A DNA stretch of 36,958 nt, taken from positions 1-36,958 of the forward strand of contig MNFJ01000015.1 of the NCBI GenBank assembly GCA_001918155.1, read 5' to 3'. The position numbers were made by a program, and so were the translations under genes. This stretch comes from Deltaproteobacteria bacterium 13_1_40CM_4_68_19. Its GTDB lineage: Bacteria > Myxococcota > Myxococcia > Myxococcales > 40CM-4-68-19. This document shows positions 1 to 8,499 of this stretch, in pieces (the stretch's first letter is position 1; every line of letters starts with the position of its first letter). The notes beneath the pieces are model-generated. The model had not been told where the DNA came from, did no database searches, and worked only from the letters and a program-made list of their open reading frames with translations.

Positions 1-1812
1 CTGCTCAACCGCAAGCGCGAGATCCTCAAGCTGAGCTCGAAGATCGACTCGCAGGTCAAGGGCGAGATGTCCAAGACGCAGCGCGAGTACTACCTGCGCC
101 AGCAGCTCAAGGCGATCAAGGAGGAGCTGGGCGAGCTGGGCGAGGAGGAGGAGGAGCTCGACGAGCTCGGAGAGCGACTGAAGAAGATCGGCCTGCCGCC
201 CGAGGTGGAGAAGGTCGCCAACAAGGAGCTGAACCGGCTCAAGAGCATCCCCACCGCCAGCTCCGAGTACACCGTCGCGCGCACGTATCTGGAATGGATC
301 GCCGATCTGCCCTGGTCCAAGAAGACGGAGGACAACCTCGACGTCGAGAACGCGCGCGGCGTCCTGCAGAAGGACCACTACAGCCTGGAGAAGGTGAAGA
401 AGCGCATCCTCGAGTACCTGGCGGTCCGCAAGCTGAAGAACGACATGAAGGGCCCCATCCTCTGCCTGGTCGGGCCTCCGGGCGTGGGCAAGACCTCGCT
501 CGGCCAGTCCATCGCGCGGGCGACGAACCGCAAGTTCGTGCGCCTCTCGCTCGGCGGCGTGCGCGACGAGGCGGAGATCCGCGGTCACCGCCGCACGTAC
601 GTGGGCGCCCTGCCCGGCCGCATCATCCAGTCGATGAAGAAGGCGAGCACCATCAATCCCGTCATGATGCTCGACGAGATCGACAAGCTCGGCGCCGATT
701 TCCGCGGCGATCCCTCCGCGGCGCTGCTCGAGGTGCTGGATCCGGAGCAGAACAACAGCTTCTCCGACCACTACCTCGACGTGCCCTACGATCTGTCGAA
801 GATCATGTTCATCGCCACTGCGAACCAGCTCGACCCCATCCCTCCGCCGCTGCGCGATCGCATGGAGGTCATCGAGCTGCCCGGCTACACCTTCGACGAG
901 AAGATCCACATCGCGCGCAACCACCTGATCCCGAAGCAGGTGCGCGAGCACGGCCTCTCCATCGAGAACATCGAGATCACGGACGACGCTCTGGCCAAGG
1001 TGATCGGCGGCTACACGCGCGAGGCGGGCGTGCGCACTCTCGAGCGCACCATCGCGGACGTCTGCCGCGCAGTGGCCGTGGACGTGGCCAAGGGCTCCTC
1101 GGCGAAGCGCACCATCATCCCGGAGGACCTGGAGATCATCCTCGGGCCGGAGAAGCATTACTCGGAGACCGCGGAGCGCACCGAGCTGCCCGGGGTGGCC
1201 ACGGGCCTCGCCTGGACCGCCGCGGGAGGCGATCTGCTCTTCATCGAGGCCACCCGCATGCAGGGCAAGGGCGGGATCACGCTCACTGGCCAGCTCGGCG
1301 ACGTGATGAAGGAGTCGTGCCAGGCGGCGCTCAGCTACACCCGCAACAAGGCGCAGAAGCTGGGGATCGACCCCCGCTTCCTGGAGAAGAACGACATCCA
1401 CATCCACTTCCCGGCCGGAGCGATTCCGAAGGACGGTCCGTCGGCGGGCGTGACCATCTTCACCGCGCTCACCTCGCTGCTGACGGGGATCCGGGTCCGC
1501 GGCGACGTGGCCATGACCGGCGAGGCCACGCTGCGCGGACTGGTGCTGCCGGTCGGCGGCATCAAGGAGAAGGTCCTCGCCGCGCACCGGGCCGGCATCA
1601 AGCGCATCATCCTGCCCGAGCGCAACAAGAAAGACCTCGTGGACGTCCCCGATCAGGCGAAGAAGGAGATGGAGTTCATCTTTGCCCACTCGATGGACGA
1701 TGTCCTCCGCTCGGCGCTGGAGGAAGATCCGTTCGTCAAGGCGGAGAAGAACCCGCCTCCGCCGGAGTCCGGCGGCGAGCAAAAGCAACCCGAGCCGCAG
1801 GCGCACGCGTAG
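1..1812 (+). CDS. lon: ATP-dependent Lon protease (5' end outside window)
   Basis: Cytoplasmic AAA+ serine protease that unfolds and degrades damaged and regulatory proteins. The reading frame is open from base 1, so the gene begins outside the window. The 603 residues present compare with about 800 in the family, so most of the N-terminal substrate-binding domain is missing only because of the window edge. The coiled-coil region [19 protein letters not shown], the Walker A loop GPPGVGKT (Lys at bases 490-492) and the Walker B segment MMLDEID are intact. The protease dyad is also intact: Ser in KDGPSAG (1441-1443) and Lys in GGIKEK (1564-1566). The C-terminus carries a Pro/Gln-rich tail of about 25 residues. 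A 7-bp hairpin follows the TAG stop immediately. The family call is certain; which Lon paralogue this is cannot be told without the N-terminus. Confidence 0.97.
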   Translation: MLNRKREILKLSSKIDSQVKGEMSKTQREYYLRQQLKAIKEELGELGEEEEELDELGERLKKIGLPPEVEKVANKELNRLKSIPTASSEYTVARTYLEWIADLPWSKKTEDNLDVENARGVLQKDHYSLEKVKKRILEYLAVRKLKNDMKGPILCLVGPPGVGKTSLGQSIARATNRKFVRLSLGGVRDEAEIRGHRRTYVGALPGRIIQSMKKASTINPVMMLDEIDKLGADFRGDPSAALLEVLDPEQNNSFSDHYLDVPYDLSKIMFIATANQLDPIPPPLRDRMEVIELPGYTFDEKIHIARNHLIPKQVREHGLSIENIEITDDALAKVIGGYTREAGVRTLERTIADVCRAVAVDVAKGSSAKRTIIPEDLEIILGPEKHYSETAERTELPGVATGLAWTAAGGDLLFIEATRMQGKGGITLTGQLGDVMKESCQAALSYTRNKAQKLGIDPRFLEKNDIHIHFPAGAIPKDGPSAGVTIFTALTSLLTGIRVRGDVAMTGEATLRGLVLPVGGIKEKVLAAHRAGIKRIILPERNKKDLVDVPDQAKKEMEFIFAHSMDDVLRSALEEDPFVKAEKNPPPPESGGEQKQPEPQAHA

Positions 1813-1836
1813 CGCCCGCTCGCCGAGAGGCGGGCG
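1813..1836 (+). terminator. hairpin directly after lon
   Basis: CGCCCGC (1813-1819) pairs with GCGGGCG (1830-1836) around a 10-nt loop, starting at the base after the lon stop codon. No T-tract follows, so it is either a weak intrinsic terminator or an mRNA 3'-end stabilising stem. Confidence 0.4.
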
Positions 1837-1853
1837 GGAGCAACTCGCTCGGA

Positions 1854-1865
1854 TATCGCTCGATA
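1854..1865. promoter_or_regulatory. short perfect dyad in the lon-amidohydrolase gap
   Basis: TATCG-CT-CGATA is a perfect 5+2+5 inverted repeat in an AT-richer patch between lon and the amidohydrolase gene. It has the size of a half-turn repressor site, but no regulator can be assigned to it and it could be chance. Confidence 0.2.
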
Positions 1866-1870
1866 ACGAT

Positions 1871-1996
1871 GCCGCCGGGCTGCATGGCCGGGCGCCGCCG
1901 CAGGCAGAAACCGCCGGCGATGTTGCGGCCGGTGGACCGGGTACAGGAAGCGCGGTTTCTGATGACGGCGTCGCCGCGGCCATGCAGCCCGTCGGC
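1871..1996. repeat. 126-nt imperfect palindrome (long hairpin)
   Basis: The outer arms 1871-1890 and 1977-1996 are reverse complements at 19 of 20 positions. Inner arms CAGAAACCGC (1905-1914) and GCGGTTTCTG (1952-1961) are perfect. The segments between inner and outer arms (1891-1904 and 1962-1976) also pair over GGCG.CGCCG, and a small CCGG-tgga-CCGG stem (1929-1940) sits in the apical loop. Together they form one nearly continuous stem of about 40 pairs. It lies in the 313-base gap between lon and the amidohydrolase gene and holds no convincing gene. It could be a structured 3' UTR or small RNA, or a decayed MITE-like element. No second copy was noticed in the window. Confidence 0.75.
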
Positions 1997-2115
1997 TACT
2001 AGCGCGCGTCTCTTCCCTCAGGCCCTCCCGCCGCGCTCCCAGCGGGCGGCGACTTGAAACGGGAGAGATTGCATGTAGTTGGAGCTGAAGGCAAAGAGCT
2101 ATGCTGCGCGGCGCC

Positions 2116-2120
2116 GGAGG
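2116..2120 (+). promoter_or_regulatory. ribosome binding site fixing the amidohydrolase start
   Basis: GGAGG lies 5 nt before the ATG at 2126. It favours that start over the in-frame TTG at 2054, which has no such site. A possible -10 box TATGCT lies at 2100-2105. Confidence 0.6.
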
Positions 2121-2125
2121 CCTTC

Positions 2126-3847
2126 ATGTCGCGTGATCAGCGCGTGGCGTGCTTCGCGATTCTCCTCGCATGCGGGTGCCGGAGTGCGCACCCTAACGGG
2201 CCGTCGCCGGACACGAGCCAGGGAGGGACGACCTTCGTTCGCGGAATGCTCGTGCGCGCCGACGGCAGCGTGGTCGACGACGCCGTGGTCGCGATCGAAG
2301 GAAGCCGGATCGCGCGCGTTGGGACGGCGCGTGAGATGCCGATTCCGTCGGGCGCGGCGGTGATCGGTGGGCCCGGGAAGTGGATCATCCCCGGGTTGAT
2401 CGATGCGCACGTGCACTTCTTCCAGTCGGGCGGCCTCTATACGCGGCCGGACGTGATCGATTTGACCTCTCGCGTACCGTACGCGGAAGAAACCCGGCGG
2501 GTGCGGGAGGCGCTGCCCGAGACGTTTCGTCGCTACCTTCGTGCCGGCGTGACGTCGGTGATCGATTTCGGCGGTCCGGAATGGAACTTCGAGATGCGAG
2601 ACCTCGCCACCCGCACCCCTTTCGCCCCGCGGGTCGCAACGGCGGGTCCGCTTCTCTCGTCGTTGGCTCGCCCTCAGCTCGACCTGGGCGACCCGCCCAT
2701 CCGGCAGGTGACCGAACCCGCGGCAGCCCGCGCCATGGTCCGCGCTCAAGCGCCGCGCAAGCCCGACTTCATCAAGCTCTGGTGGCCGCTGGGACCTGGC
2801 CACACCCCGCAGACGTGGCAGCCGGTTGCCGCTGCCGCAGTCGACGAAGCGCACGCGCTCGGGCTTCGCGTGGCAATCCATGCCACCGAGCTCGAGGTGG
2901 CCCGGCTGGCGCTGAGGATGGGAGCGGACGTGCTCGTGCACAGCGTCGTCGACGCGGAGGTCGATGACGAGTTCATCCGTCTCCTTCGTGAGGGGAACGT
3001 CGGGTACGTCACGACCCTGGCGGTGTTCGGCGGCTACCCCAGGGTCCTCTCGCACAAGGTGCAATTGATCGCGGCGGAGATGGAGCTCGCCGATCCGAAG
3101 GTGGTGGCCACGGTGCTGGAACCGTTCACGGTGCCGGAAAGCCGCTACCGCGGGCCGCCCGGTCCGGCGGCGCGCCGCAACGTCCGGCGTGTGTGGGACG
3201 GCGGCGGCCTGCTCGCCGCGGGCAGCGACGCCGGGAACATCGGGACCTTCCACGCGGCAGGGCTGCACCGGGAGCTCGAGGAGCTCGTCGCGGCTGGGCT
3301 TACGCCGGCCGAGGCCCTGACCGCGGCGACGGCGAATGCCGCGCGCGTGATGGGACGCGCGGACCTGGGCGAGATCGAGCCAGGGAAGCTCGCGGACATG
3401 CTCGTGCTCGGTGCGAGCCCTCTCGATGACATCCGCAACGCGCGCCGCATCGAATGGGTGGTGAAGGACGGCGTGCCTCGTCGCCCGGACGAGATCCTTC
3501 CGCGCACGGCCGAGGAGATCGTCCAGGCGCAGGTGAACGCGTACAACGCTCAGGACCTCGAGGCGTTCCTCTCCACCTACTCCGACGACGCCGTGATCGT
3601 GCGCGCCGGGACGGGAGAGACGCTCATGGCCGGCAAGCAATCCATGCGCGAGCGGTACGGAAGCATGTTCGCCCGGTTCCCGGCCAACCGGGTCCGGATC
3701 GCGGAGCGCAAGATCGAGGGAACGAACACCGTGGTCGACCACGAGATCGTCACCGGCCGCGGCCCCGAGCGGCCCGATCCCTGGGACGTGGGCTGGGTCC
3801 GATATGAGCTCGGCGACGGCCTCATCCGCAAGGTGGCGCTGCCTTGA
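2126..3847 (+). CDS. secreted amidohydrolase with C-terminal SnoaL-like domain
   Basis: Metal-dependent hydrolase of the amidohydrolase superfamily (imidazolonepropionase/prolidase-like branch), 573 residues; the substrate is unknown. The ATG at 2126 is chosen because GGAGG precedes it and because it gives a lipoprotein-type signal (ILLAC near residue 16), so the product is probably exported and lipid-anchored. Metal ligands are all visible: His95 and His97 in DAHVH, a candidate carbamylated Lys217 (FIKLWW), His252 (IHATE), His272 (LVHSV) and Asp368 (GSDAGN). Residues from about 463 to the end match the NTF2/SnoaL fold (QAQVNAYNAQDLEAFLSTYS), which usually binds a small hydrophobic ligand or dimerises. 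This fusion is unusual. The gene is convergent with the cyclase gene that follows and shares its terminator hairpin. Confidence 0.88.
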   Translation: MSRDQRVACFAILLACGCRSAHPNGPSPDTSQGGTTFVRGMLVRADGSVVDDAVVAIEGSRIARVGTAREMPIPSGAAVIGGPGKWIIPGLIDAHVHFFQSGGLYTRPDVIDLTSRVPYAEETRRVREALPETFRRYLRAGVTSVIDFGGPEWNFEMRDLATRTPFAPRVATAGPLLSSLARPQLDLGDPPIRQVTEPAAARAMVRAQAPRKPDFIKLWWPLGPGHTPQTWQPVAAAAVDEAHALGLRVAIHATELEVARLALRMGADVLVHSVVDAEVDDEFIRLLREGNVGYVTTLAVFGGYPRVLSHKVQLIAAEMELADPKVVATVLEPFTVPESRYRGPPGPAARRNVRRVWDGGGLLAAGSDAGNIGTFHAAGLHRELEELVAAGLTPAEALTAATANAARVMGRADLGEIEPGKLADMLVLGASPLDDIRNARRIEWVVKDGVPRRPDEILPRTAEEIVQAQVNAYNAQDLEAFLSTYSDDAVIVRAGTGETLMAGKQSMRERYGSMFARFPANRVRIAERKIEGTNTVVDHEIVTGRGPERPDPWDVGWVRYELGDGLIRKVALP

Positions 3848-3854
3848 TAATCGC

Positions 3855-3871
3855 GGCCGCCGAAGGCGGCT
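3855..3871. terminator. bidirectional terminator hairpin between convergent genes
   Basis: GCCGCC-GAA-GGCGGC (3856-3870) is a 6-bp stem with a 3-nt loop, extended by a G-T pair. It lies between the stop of the amidohydrolase (3847) and the stop of the minus-strand cyclase (3871). There is no long T-run, but its position suits termination of both genes. Confidence 0.5.
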
Positions 3872-4818
3872 TAGCGACTACTGTTCTTAGGCTGTACCGG
3901 CTCCAGAGACGTGTTCTCTGCCCTGCACACCCGCGCGCGGCCCTCCTTCTTTGCGCGATACAGCGCGCGGTCGGCGCTCGCCATGAGCTCCTCGAGGGTC
4001 CCGCACTGCTCCGCGCTCGCGACGCCGATCGAGAGCGTGGTGGCGAAGCTCTGATCGAGCACGGTCAGCGGCCGTGAAGCCACTCGCGCCAGCAGGCGCT
4101 CCGCGGTCGCTACCGCGCCGTCCAGGTTCGTCTCCGGCATCAGGGCGATGAACTCGTCGCCTCCGAGCCGCGCCGGCAGGTCGCTGGCGCGCAGCGTGGC
4201 GCGGATCAGCGCGCCGATGTGCTGGAGCACGGCGTCGCCGGCGGCGTGGCCGAAGGTGTCGTTGATGTTCTTGAAGCCGTCCACGTCAATCATCGCGCAG
4301 CCGAGCGAGTGATTGTGCCGGCGGTGGCGGACCCACTCGCTATCGGCATGGTCGAGAAACGCCCGGCGGTTGAGGACTCCGGTGAGGGAGTCGACCCTGG
4401 CGAGCTCGCGCAGCCGGCCTGTCAGCGACGCCAGCTGCGAGACCGATTCGTGGTAGCGCCGCCGCAGGACGTCGACTTGATCGACGAGCTCGGTCGAAGT
4501 GGCCGACTCGCGGCCCACTCCGGCGAGATAGGGCCGCTCGACTCCGAAGAAGCGATACGCGGTGCTGATCAGACGCTCGCGGCCGCGATGGACCAGCTCG
4601 AGCGAGAGCGAGAACGCGGGATCGTGGTGAAGCGAGAGGGACTGCCGCAGCCGCTCCTGCGAGGCCTGGTCCAGCGAACGGAGGAAATCCTCGCCCGGCG
4701 CCACCACCGGGACGGCGGAGCGCAAGCCAGCGCTCGCCCTCACGACGCGCATCTCCGCGTCCAGAATCACGAGGAAATCCGGCGAACGCTCGATCAGGAG
4801 TGCGTCGAGACCTTGCAC
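3871..4818 (-). CDS. PAS-GGDEF diguanylate cyclase
   Basis: Makes c-di-GMP from two GTP. The 315-residue protein has an N-terminal PAS-like sensor region (about 5-100), a coiled-coil linker (about 108-140) and a C-terminal GGDEF domain. The active-site motif GGDEF is intact at residues 219-223. An inhibitory I-site RASD (210-213) sits the standard five residues upstream, so product inhibition is expected. No transmembrane segment is visible, so it is probably cytosolic. The GTG at 4818 is chosen because GGGGAG precedes it at a plausible distance and the PAS domain begins just after it; no in-frame ATG fits. A possible -10 box TACACT lies at 4881-4876. The gene is divergent from the epimerase-like gene across a 156-nt gap. 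Confidence 0.92.
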   Translation of the reverse strand: MQGLDALLIERSPDFLVILDAEMRVVRASAGLRSAVPVVAPGEDFLRSLDQASQERLRQSLSLHHDPAFSLSLELVHRGRERLISTAYRFFGVERPYLAGVGRESATSTELVDQVDVLRRRYHESVSQLASLTGRLRELARVDSLTGVLNRRAFLDHADSEWVRHRRHNHSLGCAMIDVDGFKNINDTFGHAAGDAVLQHIGALIRATLRASDLPARLGGDEFIALMPETNLDGAVATAERLLARVASRPLTVLDQSFATTLSIGVASAEQCGTLEELMASADRALYRAKKEGRARVCRAENTSLEPVQPKNSSR

Positions 4819-4974
4819 GTGCGGCGGCTCCCCGGCGTTGATTGGACAGCATATCGGGGCCAGAGCGCTCCGCGAAGTGTACGAATTGCAGTCTGGCCAC
4901 CCACACTGTAAGCGCGGATTCCAACGGCAGCTCAGCGGGTTGCGGGCGCGGGCCGGCCGTGACAGATCCGGCTC

Positions 4975-6057
4975 GTGCGCGCAGTCCTCGTCACCGGCGC
5001 AGCCGGGCTGATCGGTTCGCACCTGTGCGAGGCATTCGCACAGGCGGGGTGGAAGGTGCGCGCGCTCGACAAGCCGGGAAGCGACTGCACCGCTGCGCGG
5101 TTGGCGGGCGCGACGGTTTCCGCCGCCGAGCTTGCGCAGCCGGACGGCGCCCTCGCCGCGGCGGAGCTGGCGAGCGGGGCGCGGCTGATCGCTCACGCCG
5201 CCTACCCCGGGCCGAACGAGCTCTACGAGGCCCTCGCGTCCGCCCGGGCAGCGATGGCGGCGGCGCTGCAGGCGCGCGCGTCGTTCCTCCTGCTCTCCAG
5301 CACGTCGGTCTACGGCCGCCCGCGCAACCTGCCCTGCGAGGAAGGCGAGGTGAAGCTGCCCGTCGACAGGCACGGCGCGATCCGCTGGGCGGTGGAGCGC
5401 GAGGCGTTCCTCTGGCGGCGGACGCGCGGGCTCGAGCTGGCGGTCCTGCGGCCCGCGCTCACCTACGGTCCCAGGCAGCGCCGCGGTCTGGCGGTGATCC
5501 TCGCCATCGCCGCGCTGGCCGCGAGATCCGGGCGCGCCCTCTGGCTCCCGCGGCGCGGACCGGTGGTGCATACCGTGCACGCACAGGACGTGGCCCAGGC
5601 GGCGGTGCTGGTCGGGTCCGACGCCGGCACCCTCGATGGCCGCGCCTTCAACGTCGCCGACGACGTGCCGCTGCCGCTCGAGGAGCTGGCGCGAGCCGTG
5701 CTGCAGGCCGCCGGCGCGCGCGAGGCGGGCAGGCTGCCTTACTCGCCGCGGCCCGCGCGGTTCGTCCTCTGGCTCGCGAAGCACCTGCCGGAGTGGGTCC
5801 TCTGGGCACCTCTCAACCGGCGCATCGCGCGGGCCTGGCGGATGGCGTTCGGAGGCCAGCCGCCGGTGCCGCCGCCACGGCTCGAGCCGGATCTGCTCGA
5901 GCAGCTCTCGGCGGACCGGTGGTACGACACGCAGCGGTTGCGCGCGCTGGGATTCGCGCCCCGGTTTCCCAGCGCGGTCGAGGGCCTGCAGCAGCTTGCG
6001 CTGCAGAGCCGGACGCATGGGCTCTTGCCGTCGGCGCAGCCTGCGCTCGCGCCCTGA
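4975..6057 (+). CDS. NAD(P)-binding SDR/epimerase-like protein lacking the Tyr-Lys pair
   Basis: Extended short-chain dehydrogenase fold resembling nucleotide-sugar epimerases/dehydratases, 360 residues. The N-terminal Rossmann motif TGAAGLIG (7-14) is perfect, and the family segment SSTSVYG (107-114 region) and RPALTYGP are present. Where family members have the catalytic YxxxK, this protein reads HGAIR (133-137), so both Tyr and Lys are replaced by His and Arg. It probably still binds NAD(P) but may not catalyse the usual hydride transfer. The GTG at 4975 is the only start that keeps the Rossmann strand intact. The upstream gap shows no clear Shine-Dalgarno site. The gene ends 26 nt before a small TPR gene. 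Confidence 0.85.
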   Translation: MRAVLVTGAAGLIGSHLCEAFAQAGWKVRALDKPGSDCTAARLAGATVSAAELAQPDGALAAAELASGARLIAHAAYPGPNELYEALASARAAMAAALQARASFLLLSSTSVYGRPRNLPCEEGEVKLPVDRHGAIRWAVEREAFLWRRTRGLELAVLRPALTYGPRQRRGLAVILAIAALAARSGRALWLPRRGPVVHTVHAQDVAQAAVLVGSDAGTLDGRAFNVADDVPLPLEELARAVLQAAGAREAGRLPYSPRPARFVLWLAKHLPEWVLWAPLNRRIARAWRMAFGGQPPVPPPRLEPDLLEQLSADRWYDTQRLRALGFAPRFPSAVEGLQQLALQSRTHGLLPSAQPALAP

Positions 6058-6067
6058 TCGAGCATCC

Positions 6068-6083
6068 GGTACAATCCGTACCG
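6068..6083 (+). promoter_or_regulatory. leaderless-type -10 box with overlapping dyad
   Basis: TACAAT (6070-6075) lies 8 nt before the ATG at 6084, with no ribosome binding site in between, which fits a leaderless transcript. The inverted repeat GGTAC-aatcc-GTACC (6068-6082) straddles the box and the expected start point, as an operator would. No TTGACA-like -35 is visible. Confidence 0.45.
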
Positions 6084-6653
6084 ATGAGTCCCGCCGAACT
6101 CGAGCAGAAGGCCGAGAGGTCAGTCCGGCGCGGCGAGCTGCTCGCGGCCATCGAGCACTTCGAGGCGTACCTCGCCCAGCAACCGGACGACGAACGCATT
6201 CGCGTGCGCATGGAAGCCGTGCGGGCGCTGTTGCAGCCGAGCGAGCTGGTGAGTCGCCGCCGCCCGGAGCCGGAAGAGCCGGAGACGCGCGCCGCGCCGG
6301 TGAGCAGCGCCGAGGTCGGCGAGATGCACGCCAGCGCCGGGCGGTTCGCGGAGGCCGCGGAGGCATACCAACGAGCGCTGGGGAAGGATCCGGAAAACGC
6401 TCTCTTGCGCGAGCGTCTCGCCGAGCTGCGCGCCCTCGTCGATCAACCGCGCACGGCCGACCTCGACGGCGCGGAAAAGCTCGATACCTCTCCGGCGGCC
6501 CCGGGCGGCGGCTCGCCCGGACCGGGCGGGCGCTCCGAGAAAGCACACGCCGCCTCGTTCGCGCCCCTGCCGCACGCCCGCCCCCTCCCCCGGGAGCCGA
6601 AGGAGCTTCTCGAAGAGCTGCTCGAGCGCGTCCGGACAGGGCGGCGCGGCTGA
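6084..6653 (+). CDS. small TPR protein
   Basis: A 189-residue protein without signal peptide or membrane segment. Two helical hairpin units of tetratricopeptide type can be seen, around residues 4-35 (RGELLAAIEHFEAYLAQQPD) and 76-110 (AGRFAEAAEAYQRALGKDPE). They are separated by a charged linker and followed by a Gly/Pro-rich low-complexity stretch and a C-terminal Leu/Glu helix. Such proteins are scaffolds for protein-protein contacts; no specific partner can be named. The gene lies between the epimerase-like gene and the kinase. It is likely transcribed from its own promoter, given the TACAAT box 8 nt before the ATG. Confidence 0.8.
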   Translation: MSPAELEQKAERSVRRGELLAAIEHFEAYLAQQPDDERIRVRMEAVRALLQPSELVSRRRPEPEEPETRAAPVSSAEVGEMHASAGRFAEAAEAYQRALGKDPENALLRERLAELRALVDQPRTADLDGAEKLDTSPAAPGGGSPGPGGRSEKAHAASFAPLPHARPLPREPKELLEELLERVRTGRRG

Positions 6654-6741
6654 CGGGAATGTCCGGGTTGCGGCGAATGGCATCGCCAGGCATTTCGCTG
6701 TAGAAACGCGACACGCGCGTCAGGGTTCCCGCGGAGGTTCG

Positions 6742-8499
6742 GTGGAGCTGGGCCGGTACCGGCTCGAGGAGCAGGTCGGGCAGGGCGGAATGGCCGTGGT
6801 GTGGCGGGGCTGGGACACCCAGCTCAGGCGCACCGTCGCCGTGAAGGTGCTGCACGCCCACCTCCATTCGCGAGAGGAGATCCGCAAGCGCTTCGATCGC
6901 GAGGCGCACGCCGTTGCGCGCCTGCATCACCCGTACATCCTCGACGTCTACGACTTCTCCGGTCCGCAGGCGCAGCCGAGCTATCTCGTCACCGAGTTCA
7001 TCCGCGGGCAGACGCTGCGGACATTCGCCGACGAGCATCCGTTCGATCCACCTGAGCTCGCGGCGGCTTGCCTTCTCCCCATCGCGGAAGCGCTGCAGCA
7101 CGCGCACGCGGCGGGCGTGGTCCATCGCGACCTGAAGCCCGAGAACATCATGGTCCGCGACGACGGCGTGGTGAAGCTGACGGACTTCGGGATCGCCGCG
7201 CTCCTCGATCCGGACGAGAAGTTCACCGTGACCGGCAGCATTCTCGGATCCCCCTCGCACCTCGCGCCGGAGACCATCGAGGGCAAGCCCGCCGATCCCC
7301 GCGCCGACCTGTTCTCCTTCGGGACCATCTTCTATTGGCTGTCCTGCGGGAAGCTTCCCTACCAGGGGACCTCGCCGGCCGCGCTGCTGCGCAGCATCCT
7401 CGACGGCACCCGCCGCGACCCGCGCGCCGTCCGGCCGTCGATCAGCGACGGGCAAGCGAGGATCATCGCCCGCTGCCTGGAGAACGATCCGGCCAAGCGC
7501 TACCAGAGCGCCGCCGAGGTGAAGCTGGAGCTGACGCAGCTGCTCCGGGACTCGGGCATCGACGATCCGGTGCGCGAGCTGGCCGCGTTCGTGCGGGCGC
7601 CGCAAGCGCACGCCGCCAACGTGCGGGCGCGGCTGGTCGCGCGCAGCCTGGGCGCGGGCGAGGAGCAGCTTTCGCAGAAGCGCACCAGCGCGGCATTGGC
7701 CGCGTTCGGGCGCGCGCTGGCGCTCGATCCACAGAATGAGCAGGCGCGAGGGAGGGTCGATCGCATCCGCCGCCGCGAGCGGCTCGTCAAGCTGGCGCGG
7801 CGCGCGGTCGTGGCCATGGTTGTCCTGGCCGTACTTGTAGCCGTTGGTTGGGAGCTGCGCGCGGCGATCCGGCGGGTTCGGGCGACAGCGGCCGCCGAGC
7901 GAGTTGCGCGAGAGAAGACTGCGGCCGAGCGCAGCGCACGGCAGCAGGCAGAGGCAGCCAGCACGAGGATCGTTCCGCCGCCTCCGCCGCCGCCAAGCGC
8001 AACTGCCAGCGTCCCGACCTCCGAGAACAGCCGCAAGCGCACGGCCCCCCTGCCGGCGAAGCCAGCGGAGGCGCTGGATGTGAAGCTGCAGGTCCGCCAG
8101 CATGCGCAGGTCACCGTGGATGACCGCGACCTCGGCGACAGCAACGCCTTCTCCATCAAGGTCGCCCCCGGCCCGCACCGCGTGGTCGTGCGCCACTCTT
8201 GCTGCGAAGACAACGACCTCGTTCTGGTGGTGACGAAGAACCAGCCTGTGTACAAGCTCGAGTACGGCCCCCCGAGGCCAGCGCAGTTCAAGGTGCTGAA
8301 TGCACCCCGCGACGCCCGGGTGGTGGTGGACGTCTTCGGTAGGGGACCGGTGCTGGTGGGAACGGCGTCGAATCCGCTGCCCTACTCCATGACGGCCCCC
8401 TCGCAGCCCGCCACCGTGACCATCGGCGATCGCACGCTGTCCATCGATTTGAAGGCCGGTTCGGTCAACACGCTCGACTACGCGCAGGCCACGCCCTGA
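6742..8499 (+). CDS. membrane Ser/Thr protein kinase (Hanks type)
   Basis: A 585-residue PknB-type kinase. The kinase domain spans about residues 5-275 with every key element: glycine loop GQGGMAVV, ATP-anchoring Lys35 in AVKVL, catalytic Asp130 in HRDLKPEN (an RD kinase), metal-binding Asp148 in DFG, and APE. A TPR-like stretch follows (about 305-335), then one membrane helix (about 355-375). The outer part has a Gln/Ala coiled stretch, a Pro-rich linker and two beta-rich PEGA-like repeats. The GTG at 6742 has GGAGG four nt upstream. The stop overlaps the next gene's ATG (TGATG), so the two are translationally coupled. The natural reading is that an outer beta-rich domain senses the envelope and the inner kinase passes the signal to the activator two genes downstream. 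Confidence 0.94.
   Translation: MELGRYRLEEQVGQGGMAVVWRGWDTQLRRTVAVKVLHAHLHSREEIRKRFDREAHAVARLHHPYILDVYDFSGPQAQPSYLVTEFIRGQTLRTFADEHPFDPPELAAACLLPIAEALQHAHAAGVVHRDLKPENIMVRDDGVVKLTDFGIAALLDPDEKFTVTGSILGSPSHLAPETIEGKPADPRADLFSFGTIFYWLSCGKLPYQGTSPAALLRSILDGTRRDPRAVRPSISDGQARIIARCLENDPAKRYQSAAEVKLELTQLLRDSGIDDPVRELAAFVRAPQAHAANVRARLVARSLGAGEEQLSQKRTSAALAAFGRALALDPQNEQARGRVDRIRRRERLVKLARRAVVAMVVLAVLVAVGWELRAAIRRVRATAAAERVAREKTAAERSARQQAEAASTRIVPPPPPPPSATASVPTSENSRKRTAPLPAKPAEALDVKLQVRQHAQVTVDDRDLGDSNAFSIKVAPGPHRVVVRHSCCEDNDLVLVVTKNQPVYKLEYGPPRPAQFKVLNAPRDARVVVDVFGRGPVLVGTASNPLPYSMTAPSQPATVTIGDRTLSIDLKAGSVNTLDYAQATP

Noticed and set aside
1871-1996. Integron attC site
   Set aside because: The palindrome lacks the R' and R'' core sites (RYYYAAC/GTTRRRY) at its ends, and there is no integrase or gene cassette nearby.
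4884-4908. A sigma-54-like site upstream of the cyclase on the minus strand
   Set aside because: Spacing of GG and GC is right, but the rest of the consensus is poor, so it is not better than chance in this GC content.
6671-6704. A sigma-54 -24/-12 promoter before the kinase gene (TGGCAT...)
   Set aside because: The GG and GC elements do not have the required spacing; no good match after checking alternatives.
3871-8196. A minus-strand open frame of more than 1,400 codons
   Set aside because: Only its last 315 codons (the cyclase) are protein-like. The rest is Arg/Ala-rich antisense to the kinase and epimerase genes, a usual artefact of high GC.
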